Below, piece after piece: positions 46,775 to 57,068 of a stretch of 64,000 nt of DNA. The stretch is from Gimesia benthica (GTDB lineage: Bacteria > Planctomycetota > Planctomycetia > Planctomycetales > Planctomycetaceae): positions 5,902,001-5,966,000 of the forward strand of contig NZ_CP043930.1 in the NCBI RefSeq assembly GCF_009720525.1, read 5' to 3'. Within the stretch, counting starts at the first letter, position 1, and each line of letters begins with the position of its first letter. A model generated the notes under the pieces. It worked only from the letters and a program-made list of their open reading frames with translations, was not told the origin of the DNA and ran no database searches. The position numbers and the translations under genes were made by a program.

Positions 46775-48835
46775 ATGGAAAATGGTCGATCATTTTTAAC
46801 TCGGATTTCAGGTCAACTGAATTCAGATCTGTTTCGTCAGGAACATTGGCAGGGGACTTTCGATGAGTACCTTGATATTGTTCGCAAAGATCACAGAGTG
46901 ACTCGCACCGCGTTTCAACGCGTGTACGACATGATCATGAGTTATGGGACTTATCCCGTCGAGGGTAAGAAGGGGCTCATCCGCTACCGCTTTTTCGATG
47001 ATCCCGTTAATGACGGTCGCGATGGCATCTTCGGTCTGTCCAAGCCATTGATGGAACTGGTCAACGTCTTCAAGTCTGCTGCACTCAAGTATGGCAGCGA
47101 ACGCCGGGTACTGTTGCTGCACGGACCGGTGGGGAGTTCAAAATCAACCATCGCCCGCCTGCTTAAACAGGGACTGGAACGTTATTCCCGCACAGAAGAA
47201 GGCGCACTTTACACCTTCGGCTGGAAAGAAGAAGACGGCACCATTCTCTGGGATCCCATGAATGGCGACCCTCTGCAACTGGTGCCGATGAAGTATCGCC
47301 AGGAACTCTGCAGTTACTTGAACGAGGGACGCGACATCGATGATGAAACCTCGTACTCGGTGGAGATCAGTGGCGAAGTCTGCCCGTTGAGTCGATTTAT
47401 TTTTAATGAACGGCTGGAAAAAGCGGATGGCGACTGGACCAAGGTCATGGAACAGATCGTTGTCAAACGCATTATCTTTTCTGAACAGGACCGGATCGGC
47501 ATTGGTACGTTCCAGCCTAAAGACGAAAAGAACCAGGACTCAACCGAACTGACCGGGGACATCAACTATCGCAAGATTGCCCAGTATGGAAGCGAGAGTG
47601 ATCCCCGTGCATTCAACTTCGATGGCGAATTCAATGTCTCCAACCGGGGGCTGATTGAATTTATCGAAGTTCTCAAGCTGGATGTGGCATTCCTGTACGA
47701 CCTGCTGGGAGCCTCTCAGGAACATAAGATCAAACCGAAAAAATTCGCACAGACGGATATCGACACGGTAATTATCGGGCATACCAACGAACCCGAATAC
47801 CGTCGTCTGCAGTCTAACGAATTTATGGAAGCACTTCGCGACCGAACGGTGAAGATCGACGTCCCTTATGTCACCAAGCTGAGCGAAGAGGTCAAGATCT
47901 ACGAGAAGGATTACAACTCCAAACGCGTGCGTGGGAAACATATTGCTCCACACACATTGGAAATCGGTGCGATGTGGGCTGTGCTCACGCGACTCGAAAC
48001 GCCTAAGCATCATGGTCTGACTCTGATTCAGAAAATGCATCTCTATAACGGACGGTCTCTGCCGGGCTTCACGACCGAGAATGTCGAGCAGCTCCGCAAA
48101 GAAGCCAAGTCCGAAGGCCTGTTCGGGATCTCACCCCGCTATGTGCAGGATAAGATTTCGAATGCCCTGGTGGTCAATTCGCATAGCTCCAACCTGAACC
48201 CGTTCATGCTGCTTAACGAACTGGATGAGGGGCTCAAGCATCACTCTTTAATTGCCAACGATGAAATGCGCGATCACTATCGTCAGTTGATCACCGTGGT
48301 GAAAGAGGAGTATACCGATATCGTGAAGAACGAAGTACAACGTGCGATTGCCGCTGATGAAGAGGCACTCACCCGTCTGTGCGGCAATTATCTCGATAGC
48401 GTGAAAGCCTACACACAGAAGGAACGTGTGAAGAACAAGTTTACCGGCGAATACGAAGAGCCGGATGAACGCCTCATGCGGTCGATTGAAGAACGCATTG
48501 ACATTCCCGATACACGTAAAGATGATTTCCGTCGTGAGATCATGAACTACATCGGAGCGCTGTCCCTGGATGGTAAGACCTTCGATTACAAGACGAACGA
48601 ACGCCTGCAGAAGGCATTGGAGATGAAACTGTTCGAAGATCAGAAGGACACGATCAAGCTGACCAGCCTGGTTTCGAACGTGGTCGATGCAGATACACAG
48701 GAGAAGATCGATATCGTCAAGGCCCGCCTGATCCGCAATTACGGCTACGACGAAGAATCGGCTACTGATGTGCTGCAGTACGTTGCCAGTATCTTCGCTC
48801 GTGGCGATTCTAAAAAGAACAGTGACGCCGCTTAA
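46775..48835 (+). CDS. prkA: PrkA serine protein kinase / AAA-type stress kinase
   Basis: A 686-residue PrkA (YeaG) protein. The ATG at 46775 has a GGAGGAGGAG ribosome site, an unusually strong one; a start further upstream at 46718 is not needed. The AAA domain has Walker A 'GPVGSSKST' at 117-125 and a C-terminal helical PrkA domain. The family forms a stress- and starvation-linked ATPase, variously reported as a Ser/Thr kinase or an ATP-dependent protease regulator; exact activity is still debated. It starts an operon with a YeaH and a SpoVR gene, the same set seen across proteobacteria (yeaG-yeaH-ycgB), plus a fourth gene here. Length is normal for the family. Confidence 0.95.
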   Translation: MENGRSFLTRISGQLNSDLFRQEHWQGTFDEYLDIVRKDHRVTRTAFQRVYDMIMSYGTYPVEGKKGLIRYRFFDDPVNDGRDGIFGLSKPLMELVNVFKSAALKYGSERRVLLLHGPVGSSKSTIARLLKQGLERYSRTEEGALYTFGWKEEDGTILWDPMNGDPLQLVPMKYRQELCSYLNEGRDIDDETSYSVEISGEVCPLSRFIFNERLEKADGDWTKVMEQIVVKRIIFSEQDRIGIGTFQPKDEKNQDSTELTGDINYRKIAQYGSESDPRAFNFDGEFNVSNRGLIEFIEVLKLDVAFLYDLLGASQEHKIKPKKFAQTDIDTVIIGHTNEPEYRRLQSNEFMEALRDRTVKIDVPYVTKLSEEVKIYEKDYNSKRVRGKHIAPHTLEIGAMWAVLTRLETPKHHGLTLIQKMHLYNGRSLPGFTTENVEQLRKEAKSEGLFGISPRYVQDKISNALVVNSHSSNLNPFMLLNELDEGLKHHSLIANDEMRDHYRQLITVVKEEYTDIVKNEVQRAIAADEEALTRLCGNYLDSVKAYTQKERVKNKFTGEYEEPDERLMRSIEERIDIPDTRKDDFRREIMNYIGALSLDGKTFDYKTNERLQKALEMKLFEDQKDTIKLTSLVSNVVDADTQEKIDIVKARLIRNYGYDEESATDVLQYVASIFARGDSKKNSDAA

Positions 48836-48943
48836 GCGGCCAGGGAAACCTGAACCAGTGAAATGACTCTGATTACAGGATAAGAAGGAAGAGTTTAAAA
48901 CGCTGCTAACTCTGATTCCCTGTTTTGAAAGGGGCTCGACAGC

Positions 48944-50050
48944 ATGGTGCGCAGAATTGATCGGGACCAGCAACGGTTCGATAAAATCATCAAAGGGAAG
49001 GTCCGCCAGCAGCTCCGGAAGTATATCAATCACGGAGAGATGCTGGGACGTAAAGGCCGGGAAACGGTCAGTATTCCCGTGCCCAATATCGAGATTCCCC
49101 ATTTTCAGCATGGTGAAAAAGGGAGTGGCGGCGTCGGGCAGGGCGAAGGCGAAGTCGGTCAGCCGATTGGTCGCGGGAAATCGGAAGGCGATGGTCAGGG
49201 GCAGGCCGGTAATGAACGGGGGCAGCATATCCGCGAGGTGGAAATGTCCCTCGAAGAACTGGCCGACATGCTCGGCGAAGCCCTGGAGTTGCCTCGGATT
49301 GAGCCGAAAGGCGACGATGCACTGACGTCTCAGAAAGACCGTTATACATCGATCCGGCCGACCGGTCCCGATTCACTACGGCATTTCAAGCGAACCTACA
49401 AACGCGCCTTGCGGCGAATGATCGCCTCCAATAATTATGATCCCCGCGATCCCACGATCGTGCCCACCCGGGATGACGAACGCTTTCGCAGCTGGAAGAC
49501 CGTTAACGAACCACATACCAATGCTGCTGTGATTTATATGATGGACGTCTCCGGTTCCATGACCGATGTTCAGAAAGAGATTGTCCGTACCGAAGCGTTC
49601 TGGATCGACACCTGGCTCAAGCGTCAGTACGACGGAATCGAACGCCGTTATGTGGTGCATGATGCTGTCGCTCATGAAGTGGATGAAGATACGTTTTACC
49701 GCGTTCGTGAAAGTGGCGGGACGCGTATCTCATCCGCTTACCGGGCTGCAGATTACATCATCAAACGGGACTTTCCCCCGGCACTCTGGAACATTTACTG
49801 TTTTCAGTTTTCCGACGGTGACAACTGGGGCGAGGACAATACGGAGTGTATTGAAAGCCTGAAACAGAATCTGTTTCCTGTCTGTAATCTGTTCTGTTAT
49901 GGACAGGTCAGAAGTCCCTATGGCTCTGGAGACTTCATCAAGGAACTCCGCAAGGTTGAAGAAGAGTTTGATAACCTGATTCTTTCAGAAATCGAAGATA
50001 AAGAAGGCATCTACGGCTCGATCAAGACATTTCTGGGAACAGGAAAATAA
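48944..50050 (+). CDS. yeaH: YeaH/YhbH (DUF444) von Willebrand A protein
   Basis: A 368-residue DUF444 protein with AAAGGGG before the ATG. The N-terminus is basic and helical ('MVRRIDRDQQRFDKIIKGKV'), then a Gly/Gln-rich linker of 60 residues, and a C-terminal vWA domain whose metal site is 'MMDVSGSM' near residue 196 (DxSxS). Partner of PrkA in every family where both occur; proposed to be a scaffold or substrate of the kinase. Second gene of the prkA operon. The linker is longer than in E. coli YeaH. The substrate in planctomycetes is unknown. Confidence 0.93.
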   Translation: MVRRIDRDQQRFDKIIKGKVRQQLRKYINHGEMLGRKGRETVSIPVPNIEIPHFQHGEKGSGGVGQGEGEVGQPIGRGKSEGDGQGQAGNERGQHIREVEMSLEELADMLGEALELPRIEPKGDDALTSQKDRYTSIRPTGPDSLRHFKRTYKRALRRMIASNNYDPRDPTIVPTRDDERFRSWKTVNEPHTNAAVIYMMDVSGSMTDVQKEIVRTEAFWIDTWLKRQYDGIERRYVVHDAVAHEVDEDTFYRVRESGGTRISSAYRAADYIIKRDFPPALWNIYCFQFSDGDNWGEDNTECIESLKQNLFPVCNLFCYGQVRSPYGSGDFIKELRKVEEEFDNLILSEIEDKEGIYGSIKTFLGTGK

Positions 50051-50110
50051 TAACAGCGACAGGATTGCTTCTGCTAAGGGAGCAGTTACTGACGACTGAC
50101 GGAGGCTCGT

Positions 50111-51640
50111 ATGGTAGTCACAACGCATCGCCCTTTACCTAAAGAACTCAGTGATATCCAGCAGGAGATGGAGCAGCACGCGCTGGATTACGGGCTCGAT
50201 TTCTTCAAAACGATCTTTGAAGTGCTCGACTACGAAGAGCTGAGTATGTTTGCCGCCTATGGTGGGTTTCCCATTCGCTATCCACACTGGCGGTTCGGCG
50301 CTCAGTATGATGAGCTGATGAAAGGCTACTCATACGGTTTGCAGAAGATCTATGAGATGGTGATCAACACAGATCCCTGTTACGCCTACCTGCTCAGTGC
50401 CAATGATATCACCGACCAGAAACTGGTGATTGCGCACGTGTATGGGCACTGTGATTTTTTCAAAAACAACGCTTGGTTTGCGCATACAAACCGCAAGATG
50501 CTCGACCAGATGGCCAATCATGCGACTCGCGTGAATCGTCACATTGATGAGCAGGGTTACGAAAAGGTCGAGACCTTCATTGATACCTGTCTGTCACTGG
50601 AGAGTCTGATCGATCCTTATGCCCCACACATTCGACGTACGCAGAAATCAGAATCGAAGGCTGATACTCAAAGACGCAAAGCAGAGGATGCCGAAAGCAC
50701 GGGAGGCCGTTTTCCCGCCAAGAACTATATGGATCGCTATATCAATCCGGAAGATGCTCTGGAAGAAGAAGCGAGTCAAAAACGGCAGAAAGCGATGGAA
50801 CTGTCTGATCAACTGAAGTTCCCGAAAGAACGCGTGCGGGATGTGCTGTTATTTCTGTTGCAGTATGCGCCGCTGGAAGACTGGCAGCGTGATGTTCTGA
50901 CAATTATTCGTGATGAGGCCTACTACTTCGCCCCGCAGGGACAGACCAAGATTATGAATGAAGGCTGGGCCAGTTTCTGGCACTCGACCATTATGACCCG
51001 CCATGGACTGACCGACGAGGGGCTGATTAACTACGCGGATCATCATAGTGGGACGATGGCCACGAGCCCGAACCAACTCAATCCTTACAAGCTCGGGATT
51101 GAACTACTTAAAGATATAGAGGAACGCTGGAATAAAGGGCAGTTCGGTCCGGAGTATGATAACTGCACCGACATGTATGAAAGAGAACACTGGGATAAAG
51201 ATCTCGGTCTTGGTCGGGAGAAAATCTTTGAAGTCCGGAGGATCCATAACGATATTACATTTATCGATACGTTTCTGACCCCCGAGTTCTGTTATAAAAA
51301 TCGGATGTTTTCATTTGGCTTTAACGATTCGAATAAAACGTATGAGATTCAATCACGCGAATTTCAACAGATCAAACAGCAGTTGTTGAACAGCCTCAGC
51401 AATCATGGACGGCCTGTCATTTACGTGCAGGATGCAAACTATAAAAACCGGGGCGAACTGTACCTGGAACACGAATACCTGGGAATCGAACTCAAACTGG
51501 ATTATGCCCAGGACACGCTGGCCAACCTGCATTCCATCTGGAAGCGGCCGGTAAACATCGAAACCGTCGTGGATGACCGCCCCACGATTCTGAACTATGA
51601 CGGTAAGAAACATTCCACGAACTCGAAAGAAAAGCAATAA
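50111..51640 (+). CDS. SpoVR-family protein
   Basis: A 509-residue SpoVR (YcgB) protein with CGGAGG six bases before the ATG. The N-terminal conserved region 'YEELSMFAAYGGFPIRYPHWRFGAQYD' (starting near residue 45; only part quoted: 'AAYGGFPIRYPHWRFG') is diagnostic, as are 'AHVYGHCDFFKNN' and 'NEGWASFWHSTIM'. Several His and Glu in the last two blocks could bind a metal. Despite the sporulation name, most members are in non-spore-formers and go with PrkA and YeaH in stress adaptation. It completes the three-gene set. Followed after 23 bases by a fourth, uncharacterised gene. Confidence 0.94.
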   Translation: MVVTTHRPLPKELSDIQQEMEQHALDYGLDFFKTIFEVLDYEELSMFAAYGGFPIRYPHWRFGAQYDELMKGYSYGLQKIYEMVINTDPCYAYLLSANDITDQKLVIAHVYGHCDFFKNNAWFAHTNRKMLDQMANHATRVNRHIDEQGYEKVETFIDTCLSLESLIDPYAPHIRRTQKSESKADTQRRKAEDAESTGGRFPAKNYMDRYINPEDALEEEASQKRQKAMELSDQLKFPKERVRDVLLFLLQYAPLEDWQRDVLTIIRDEAYYFAPQGQTKIMNEGWASFWHSTIMTRHGLTDEGLINYADHHSGTMATSPNQLNPYKLGIELLKDIEERWNKGQFGPEYDNCTDMYEREHWDKDLGLGREKIFEVRRIHNDITFIDTFLTPEFCYKNRMFSFGFNDSNKTYEIQSREFQQIKQQLLNSLSNHGRPVIYVQDANYKNRGELYLEHEYLGIELKLDYAQDTLANLHSIWKRPVNIETVVDDRPTILNYDGKKHSTNSKEKQ

Positions 51641-51663
51641 GATCCTCGTCAGGAGGATATTCT

Positions 51664-52158
51664 ATGTCTGTATTAAACCAACTCAATCATGAACTGACTC
51701 AGCTGATAGGCTATCACTCTGCCCAGCCTCGAACCGTAACCATCTCAGCGACCGGCAAAATCGATGTCATGCTCGATTTTACTTCGGTCGACACCATGAG
51801 CTGCTCGGTTCTTGAGATCCGCGTCAATGTTCCCTCACTGTCACAGTCCACGTTTGACAAGCTCAAAGAGTGGGGGCAGAAACTCTGTCAGCGGATCACT
51901 TATCTGCTGGAAAACATCGGACCGCTGGAATACGACGAAAATGCCGGCCAGGTATTGATTCGCTCCACTCCACCTGATCAACAGAAGACAGGCACTAAGT
52001 ATTATGAAATCATGTTGTCTTCTCACTCGAATGGGAATTTCAGCCTGAAACGCTTTGCCTCTCAGAAAGGGCAATCGGGACGAACTCAGGTCGAAATGCA
52101 GATCACGCACGAAGTGCTCCGCAAGCTTGTCGAGGACCTCGTGGATACCGTTCCCTGA
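51664..52158 (+). CDS. Uncharacterised fourth gene of the prkA operon
   Basis: A 164-residue protein with AGGAGG eight bases before the ATG, 23 bases after the SpoVR stop and followed by a terminator. It is mostly beta-strand with a helical last third. Blocks include 'ATGKIDVMLDFTSVDTMSCS', 'LEIRVNVPSL', 'EYDENAGQVLIRSTPPDQQK' and 'YYEIMLSSHSNGNFSLKRFA'. No membrane helix or metal motif. No family is recognised, but tight linkage implies a job in the PrkA/YeaH/SpoVR stress system. Homologues next to prkA in other planctomycetes would test this. Confidence 0.7.
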   Translation: MSVLNQLNHELTQLIGYHSAQPRTVTISATGKIDVMLDFTSVDTMSCSVLEIRVNVPSLSQSTFDKLKEWGQKLCQRITYLLENIGPLEYDENAGQVLIRSTPPDQQKTGTKYYEIMLSSHSNGNFSLKRFASQKGQSGRTQVEMQITHEVLRKLVEDLVDTVP

Positions 52159-52196
52159 GCTGATCAGGCGCCTGTTTACTCTGCTTTCCTGTCCTC

Positions 52197-52228
52197 AGCC
52201 TTAAGATGTAATGATCTTAAGGCTTTTT
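52197..52228 (+). terminator. Rho-independent terminator of the prkA operon
   Basis: An 11-bp perfect stem AGCCTTAAGAT/ATCTTAAGGCT (52197-52207, 52214-52224), six-base loop, then five T. Confidence 0.92.
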
Positions 52229-52272
52229 CTACGTGGAACTTGCGCCCCTGTTCTGAAAGACAGGATTAGTGC

Positions 52273-52300
52273 TTGACGATCCGCGTTTTATATGTAAAAT
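52273..52300 (+). promoter_or_regulatory. Sigma-70-type promoter of the iclR-like gene
   Basis: TTGACG at 52273-52278 and TAAAAT at 52295-52300 with a 16-base spacer. The ATG at 52309 begins only nine bases after the -10, so the transcript would have almost no leader. Confidence 0.55.
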
Positions 52301-52308
52301 CTTATTTC

Positions 52309-53118
52309 ATGAGTAAAACACTAGAGCGTACAGAACAAAAACAGTCCTACCGCGTACCGGCCCTTGAGAAGGGACTGGAGGTGCTGGAACTGTTGTCCGG
52401 GATCTCTCAGCCACTATCGCTGACCGATATTGCAGACCGTCTGGGGCGAACGAAACAGGAGTTGTTTCGGGTCATGGCCTGTCTGAATGAGCAGGGGTAC
52501 CTGATCCGTGATGCCAACCAGGGATACCGCATGAGTACCAAGCTGTTCGAACTGGGATCCAAGCACGCCAGTACGGAAGCCCTGATCGCGCGGGCCACTC
52601 CGCATATGGAAAATCTGACGCATGAACTGAACGAATCGTGTCATCTGAACCTGGTTGTTAGAAATAAAATGCTGGTGATCGCCCGTGTAAACTGCGATGC
52701 AGACGTCTCGCTGGCAGTTCGCGTTGGTGCGAGTTTCAAACTGCATGAAAGAAACAGCGGCCATGTTGCGCTGGCTTATCTGTCGGCAGATCAGCGCTGT
52801 AAATACTGGGAGCAAACCGATCTCACTGCTTCAGAAATAGAGGAGTGTGAAAGCGAATTCGCCGCCACCCGCCGCTCTGGTTTCCGGACGATGGAAAGTT
52901 CTCTGATTGTCGGCGTACGCGATACAGCTACGCCGATTCTCGGGGCCGATGGTAAGTTACTGGCGGTGTTGTGCGTATCACATATTCTTAAGGTGGGTGA
53001 ATCAGAAGACTCGACACGAATTTCAACCGCGATGCTGGAGTGTGCTCAAGCGATTTCCAGTGAATTTGGACCGACTATGTTGCACCAGTCAACTGTCCCG
53101 GCAGGGGACCTGGCTTAA
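52309..53118 (+). CDS. IclR-family transcription regulator
   Basis: A 269-residue IclR-type regulator. The ATG at 52309 is used; the TTG at 52273 belongs to the promoter. The N-terminal winged helix is 'EKGLEVLELLSGISQPLSLT', 'DIADRLGRTKQELFRVMACL' and 'GYLIRDANQGYRMS'. The C-terminal effector domain (from about 90) has 'HLNLVVRNKMLVIARVN' and 'GFRTMESSLIVGVRDTATP', typical for small-molecule binding. It is probably the regulator of the adjacent class V aminotransferase, which starts 28 bases after its stop. The almost leaderless start is noteworthy. Confidence 0.92.
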   Translation: MSKTLERTEQKQSYRVPALEKGLEVLELLSGISQPLSLTDIADRLGRTKQELFRVMACLNEQGYLIRDANQGYRMSTKLFELGSKHASTEALIARATPHMENLTHELNESCHLNLVVRNKMLVIARVNCDADVSLAVRVGASFKLHERNSGHVALAYLSADQRCKYWEQTDLTASEIEECESEFAATRRSGFRTMESSLIVGVRDTATPILGADGKLLAVLCVSHILKVGESEDSTRISTAMLECAQAISSEFGPTMLHQSTVPAGDLA

Positions 53119-53146
53119 TTTCCCTGCGTTTTCGAACGGAGTTTTC

Positions 53147-54289
53147 ATGCTGGATTTACAAACACGGAATCAGGATTTTCCCAGTCTGCAGGGACGAACC
53201 TACCTGAATACAGCTGCAGAAGGAATTCCTCCCCTGCAGGTCAAAGCGGCCTTCGATCAGTATTTCGAGGACAAACTCCTGGGAATGGATGGACGCAAGC
53301 TCCATGAAGCGCAATGGGATGCTGCCAAGTCCCTGATTGCAGGCATGTATGGCTTGAGTTCGGACGAAGTCAGCATCTGCTCCTGTAGTTCAGAAGCATT
53401 CAATCTGGCCTACCAGGCGCTGCAGTTGAAGGAGGGGGATGAAGTCATCATCAGTGATCTGGACTTCCCCGCCAGCTACACTTTCGGGTTGCAGCAGAGC
53501 TGTCCCGCTACGGTCAAAATCTGGGAAGCCCGTGACTGGGAACTACGTCTGGAAGACTTGCAATCCCTGCTCTCCGATAAAACTCGCATGGTCAGTATTT
53601 CCCTGGTCAGCTTTTTCAACGGGTTCATGATACCGCTGAAAGAAGTGATTCAGACGATTCGTCAGCACTCCTCAGCGTTGATCGCGTTAGATGTAACCCA
53701 GGCATTGGGCCGCATCCCATTGGATCTGGAAGACATCGATCTGGTGATCAGCAGTACTCACAAGTGGATTCTGGCTTCTCATGGAGGTGGACTGGTCGGT
53801 GTGCCATCGAAGAAAGCCAGCGAATGGACCGTCCCTGCCGGGGGCTGGTTCAATCTGAAAGATGCTTTTGGGGATCAGCGTTTCGAAAAAGCGGAAAGTC
53901 TGCCCGGAGCGGCCAGTTTTACGGTGGGGATGCCCAACTATCCAGCCGTTTACGCGATCCGAGCAGCCTTACAGTACATCACAGAAACCGGGGTCGAAAA
54001 GATCGAGCAGGCGACGGCACCTCTGGTAGAAGCCTGTCTCGCCGGCCTGAAAGAGGCAAGTGTCGAGTTGATTTCGCCCCAACAGACAGAGGATCTGGCA
54101 GGAATCATCGCTTTCCGGCACCCGGAAGCGGAGCGGATTTATAAGCACCTGCACAGTAAAGAGATTCATCCCATGTACCACGCCGGTCGAATCCGCGTGG
54201 CCCTGCATGGATATAACACAATGGATGATGTGGAGACGTTCCTGAAGGAACTGCACCACGCGTCTTCCAAGAGTTTTGTCGGAAATTAG
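53147..54289 (+). CDS. Class V PLP-dependent aminotransferase / desulfurase-like enzyme
   Basis: A 380-residue fold-type I PLP enzyme; ATG at 53147 with ACGGAG six bases before it. Class V motifs: 'RTYLNTAAEGIPP' near 21 (start of the fold), 'SSEAFNLAYQAL' near 84, 'VTQALGRIPLDLEDIDLV' near 184 (Asp/Gln contacts to PLP) and the Schiff-base Lys in 'STHKWILASHGGG' near 205. No conserved active-site Cys loop of NifS/IscS/SufS is visible, so a cysteine desulfurase role is doubtful; serine-type or other aminotransferase or selenocysteine lyase-like activity fits better. Likely co-regulated with the preceding IclR gene; substrate unknown. Confidence 0.85.
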   Translation: MLDLQTRNQDFPSLQGRTYLNTAAEGIPPLQVKAAFDQYFEDKLLGMDGRKLHEAQWDAAKSLIAGMYGLSSDEVSICSCSSEAFNLAYQALQLKEGDEVIISDLDFPASYTFGLQQSCPATVKIWEARDWELRLEDLQSLLSDKTRMVSISLVSFFNGFMIPLKEVIQTIRQHSSALIALDVTQALGRIPLDLEDIDLVISSTHKWILASHGGGLVGVPSKKASEWTVPAGGWFNLKDAFGDQRFEKAESLPGAASFTVGMPNYPAVYAIRAALQYITETGVEKIEQATAPLVEACLAGLKEASVELISPQQTEDLAGIIAFRHPEAERIYKHLHSKEIHPMYHAGRIRVALHGYNTMDDVETFLKELHHASSKSFVGN

Positions 54290-54509
54290 GCGATTTAGCC
54301 ACATTTGAGTGGCAGAAAATCGACTGGAATTCGACGACATTCATGTATTTTTGCTGATTTTTAACCGAGATGGAATATAATGAAGGTAAGCATAAGCTCA
54401 ATCATCAAAAAATCTTACCTTCACTCCAGACCACACCGTGTCCGAGTGAGAAGCTAGCGCTCCTCGACGTCAGACTGTGGTTCCTACCTGAAAACTGCCG
54501 GGAAAAACG

Positions 54510-57011
54510 ATGAAGATGCCTGCGAGTTTACGAGATTGTTTCTTTTCTTTCGTAACACAGTGTTCTACCGGGCTGTTCGCTCTGGTCTGCCTGCTGACGC
54601 TCTCTCCCGTCAACGCAGCCGAACAGAAACCGAGTCAGGAACAGGTTCAGTTTTTCGAATCGAAAATCCGTCCTCTGCTGATCAAGCATTGCTATGACTG
54701 TCATGGAGAGGATGCCCAGGAATCAGATCTGCGTGTCGATACCTTTGACGGGATCGCCAAAGGGGGCAAAGCTGGTTCGCTGATCGTGCCCGGAAAGCCG
54801 GAACAGAGCCTGCTGATGACGGCTGTCAATTACCAGTCAAATGACCTGCAGATGCCCCCCGATGAGAAGCTGAGTAAGCAGGAAATCAAAGACCTGAGTG
54901 ACTGGGTCAAAATGGGGGCACCTTATCCGAACGCAGACTTAAGTAAGCTCCGCGCTGCCAGCGACAAGGGTAAGTATGACCTGGAGAAGGAACGTGAATT
55001 CTGGTCTTTCCAGCCCGTACGTAAACCGGCACTCCCCGAAGTCAAAAATAAAGCATGGGTCAAAAATCCCATCGATCAGTTTGTATTACACAAGCTGGAA
55101 GAAGCAGGGTTGCAGCCTGCCTCACCTGCCGATAAACGGACACTCATTCGCCGGACGACCTTTGATCTGACTGGTCTGCCCCCGACGCAGGAAGAAGTCG
55201 AAAACTTCCTCAACGATACTTCACCAAATGCCTTCGAGAAAGTCGTCGATCGTCTGCTTGCTTCACCGCATTACGGTGAGCACTGGGGACGGCACTGGCT
55301 CGACGTCGCCCGCTATGCTGACTCCAATGGTCTCGATGAAAACATTGCTTACGGTACCGCCTGGAAATACCGGGATTATGTTGTCAATGCGTTCAATAAA
55401 GACAAACCTTACGACGTCTTCATTAAAGAACAACTGGCTGGCGACCTGATGGAGCCGGCAGAGAGTGTTGCACAGCGAAATGAACGACTGATTGCAACCG
55501 GCTTTCTTTCACTCGGCCCCAAGGTTCTGGCGGAGGTGGATGCCACCAAGATGGAGATGGATATCATCGACGAGCAGATCAACACGATCGGCGTTTCGAT
55601 GATGGGCCTGACTCTGGGTTGTGCCCGCTGTCACGATCATAAGTTTGATCCCATCTCGGCTCACGATTATTATGGTCTGGCTGGTATTCTTAAAAGTACC
55701 AAGATCATGGAGCACTATAATAAAGTTGCTCGCTGGTACGAAAATCCGCTGGCCACTCCTGAGCAGAAACAGGAACAGGCCCGCTGGGATGAGAAAATCA
55801 AAGGCGAAGAAGCAAAAATTGCTGCACTGATCAAAGCGGAAAATGAACGGTTGCAGAAAGAGGGAGGAAAAGACTATCAACTTCCCAAGAAGCCGGAAGA
55901 AGCTTATACCAAAGCAGCACAGGCCGAGTTGAAAACACTTAGAGTCGAAGTTGCGAAACTTAAGAAGACGCGTCCCGAAATTCCCACGGCCCTCGGTGCC
56001 GCAGAACGGGAAACCACGGACGTACCGATTCACATTCGCGGCAGTCATCTGACACTGGGAGAAACCGTCCCCCGGCACGTACCTGTCGTATTGACTCCCG
56101 AACCCAAAACTCCATTCCCCAAAGAACAGAGTGGTCGTCTTAAGTTCGCTGAGTGGCTGGGCAAACCCGAACATCCATTAACCTCGCGCGTGATTGCGAA
56201 CCGGGTCTGGCGCTGGCACTTTGGGAAGGGAATTGTTGCGACCACCGATAACTTCGGAAAACTGGGCGCCAAGCCTACCAATCAGAGTCTGTTGGACTGG
56301 ATGGCGGCAACGTTAATGGAAGAGGGCTGGTCGCTCAAAGAGCTGCACCGCATAATTCTGTTGTCGAATACCTGGCAGATGAGCAGCGAATGGAATGCGA
56401 AAGCGGCAGCGATTGATCCCGATAACCAACTGATGTGGCATGCCGACATTCGCCGTCTGGAAGCAGAATCGATTCGCGATGCTATCCTGGCTGTCAGCGA
56501 TGGACTGGACCTGACCATGGGCGGATCATTGATGAACGTTGACAACCGTGCGTTCGTCTTCAATCACGAATCCAAAGATGGCGTGACATACGATTTCAAC
56601 CGTCGTTCACTCTATCTGCCTGTCATCCGTAATCACCTGTTTGGCATGTTCATGCTCTTTGACTATGCGGATGCCAGCGTGCTCAACGGGAACCGGGCGT
56701 CGACGACAGTGGCTCCCCAGGCACTATTCATGCTTAACAGTCATCTGATCGAAAATGCATCCCATCGGATGGCAGAACAGATTCAGCATGAAACCGCGTT
56801 GTCTCCGGAACAGAAGATCCAGAAACTGTTCCTCAAGACATATGGACGTCAACCAACGGAAATGGAAATCAATAAATCTCTGCACTTCCTGGACGATATT
56901 GAACAGGAACTGCAGGCGGAAACGAAATCTTCGGAACAACGGATCACGCGTGCCTGGCAGGTGCTCTGTCAGTCATTTCTGGCTTCCAGTGAGTTCATCT
57001 ATCTGCGATAG
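54510..57011 (+). CDS. PSD1/DUF1549/DUF1553 planctomycete cytochrome c protein
   Basis: An 833-residue secreted protein. After a signal peptide (1-37, ending 'VNAAEQ') comes PSCyt1 with a heme motif 'CYDCHG' near residue 65 and 'LQMPPDEKLSKQEIKDLSDW' nearby. Then PSCyt2/DUF1549 ('FWSFQPVRKPALPEVKNKAW', 'RRTTFDLTGLPPTQEEVENF', 'HWGRHWLDVARYADSNG'), a second CxxCH 'LGCARCHDHKFDPI' near 370, a coiled-coil insert (about 430-490) and DUF1553 to the end. This protein type is one of the most typical planctomycete markers. With the DUF1501 gene after it, it is thought to act on sulfated or other polymers at the surface; direct evidence is lacking. Confidence 0.93.
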   Translation: MKMPASLRDCFFSFVTQCSTGLFALVCLLTLSPVNAAEQKPSQEQVQFFESKIRPLLIKHCYDCHGEDAQESDLRVDTFDGIAKGGKAGSLIVPGKPEQSLLMTAVNYQSNDLQMPPDEKLSKQEIKDLSDWVKMGAPYPNADLSKLRAASDKGKYDLEKEREFWSFQPVRKPALPEVKNKAWVKNPIDQFVLHKLEEAGLQPASPADKRTLIRRTTFDLTGLPPTQEEVENFLNDTSPNAFEKVVDRLLASPHYGEHWGRHWLDVARYADSNGLDENIAYGTAWKYRDYVVNAFNKDKPYDVFIKEQLAGDLMEPAESVAQRNERLIATGFLSLGPKVLAEVDATKMEMDIIDEQINTIGVSMMGLTLGCARCHDHKFDPISAHDYYGLAGILKSTKIMEHYNKVARWYENPLATPEQKQEQARWDEKIKGEEAKIAALIKAENERLQKEGGKDYQLPKKPEEAYTKAAQAELKTLRVEVAKLKKTRPEIPTALGAAERETTDVPIHIRGSHLTLGETVPRHVPVVLTPEPKTPFPKEQSGRLKFAEWLGKPEHPLTSRVIANRVWRWHFGKGIVATTDNFGKLGAKPTNQSLLDWMAATLMEEGWSLKELHRIILLSNTWQMSSEWNAKAAAIDPDNQLMWHADIRRLEAESIRDAILAVSDGLDLTMGGSLMNVDNRAFVFNHESKDGVTYDFNRRSLYLPVIRNHLFGMFMLFDYADASVLNGNRASTTVAPQALFMLNSHLIENASHRMAEQIQHETALSPEQKIQKLFLKTYGRQPTEMEINKSLHFLDDIEQELQAETKSSEQRITRAWQVLCQSFLASSEFIYLR

Positions 57012-57068
57012 AAACTGCTGCGAGCCACTACCTGTATCCATTATTCATATAAATTATCGAGACCTGCC

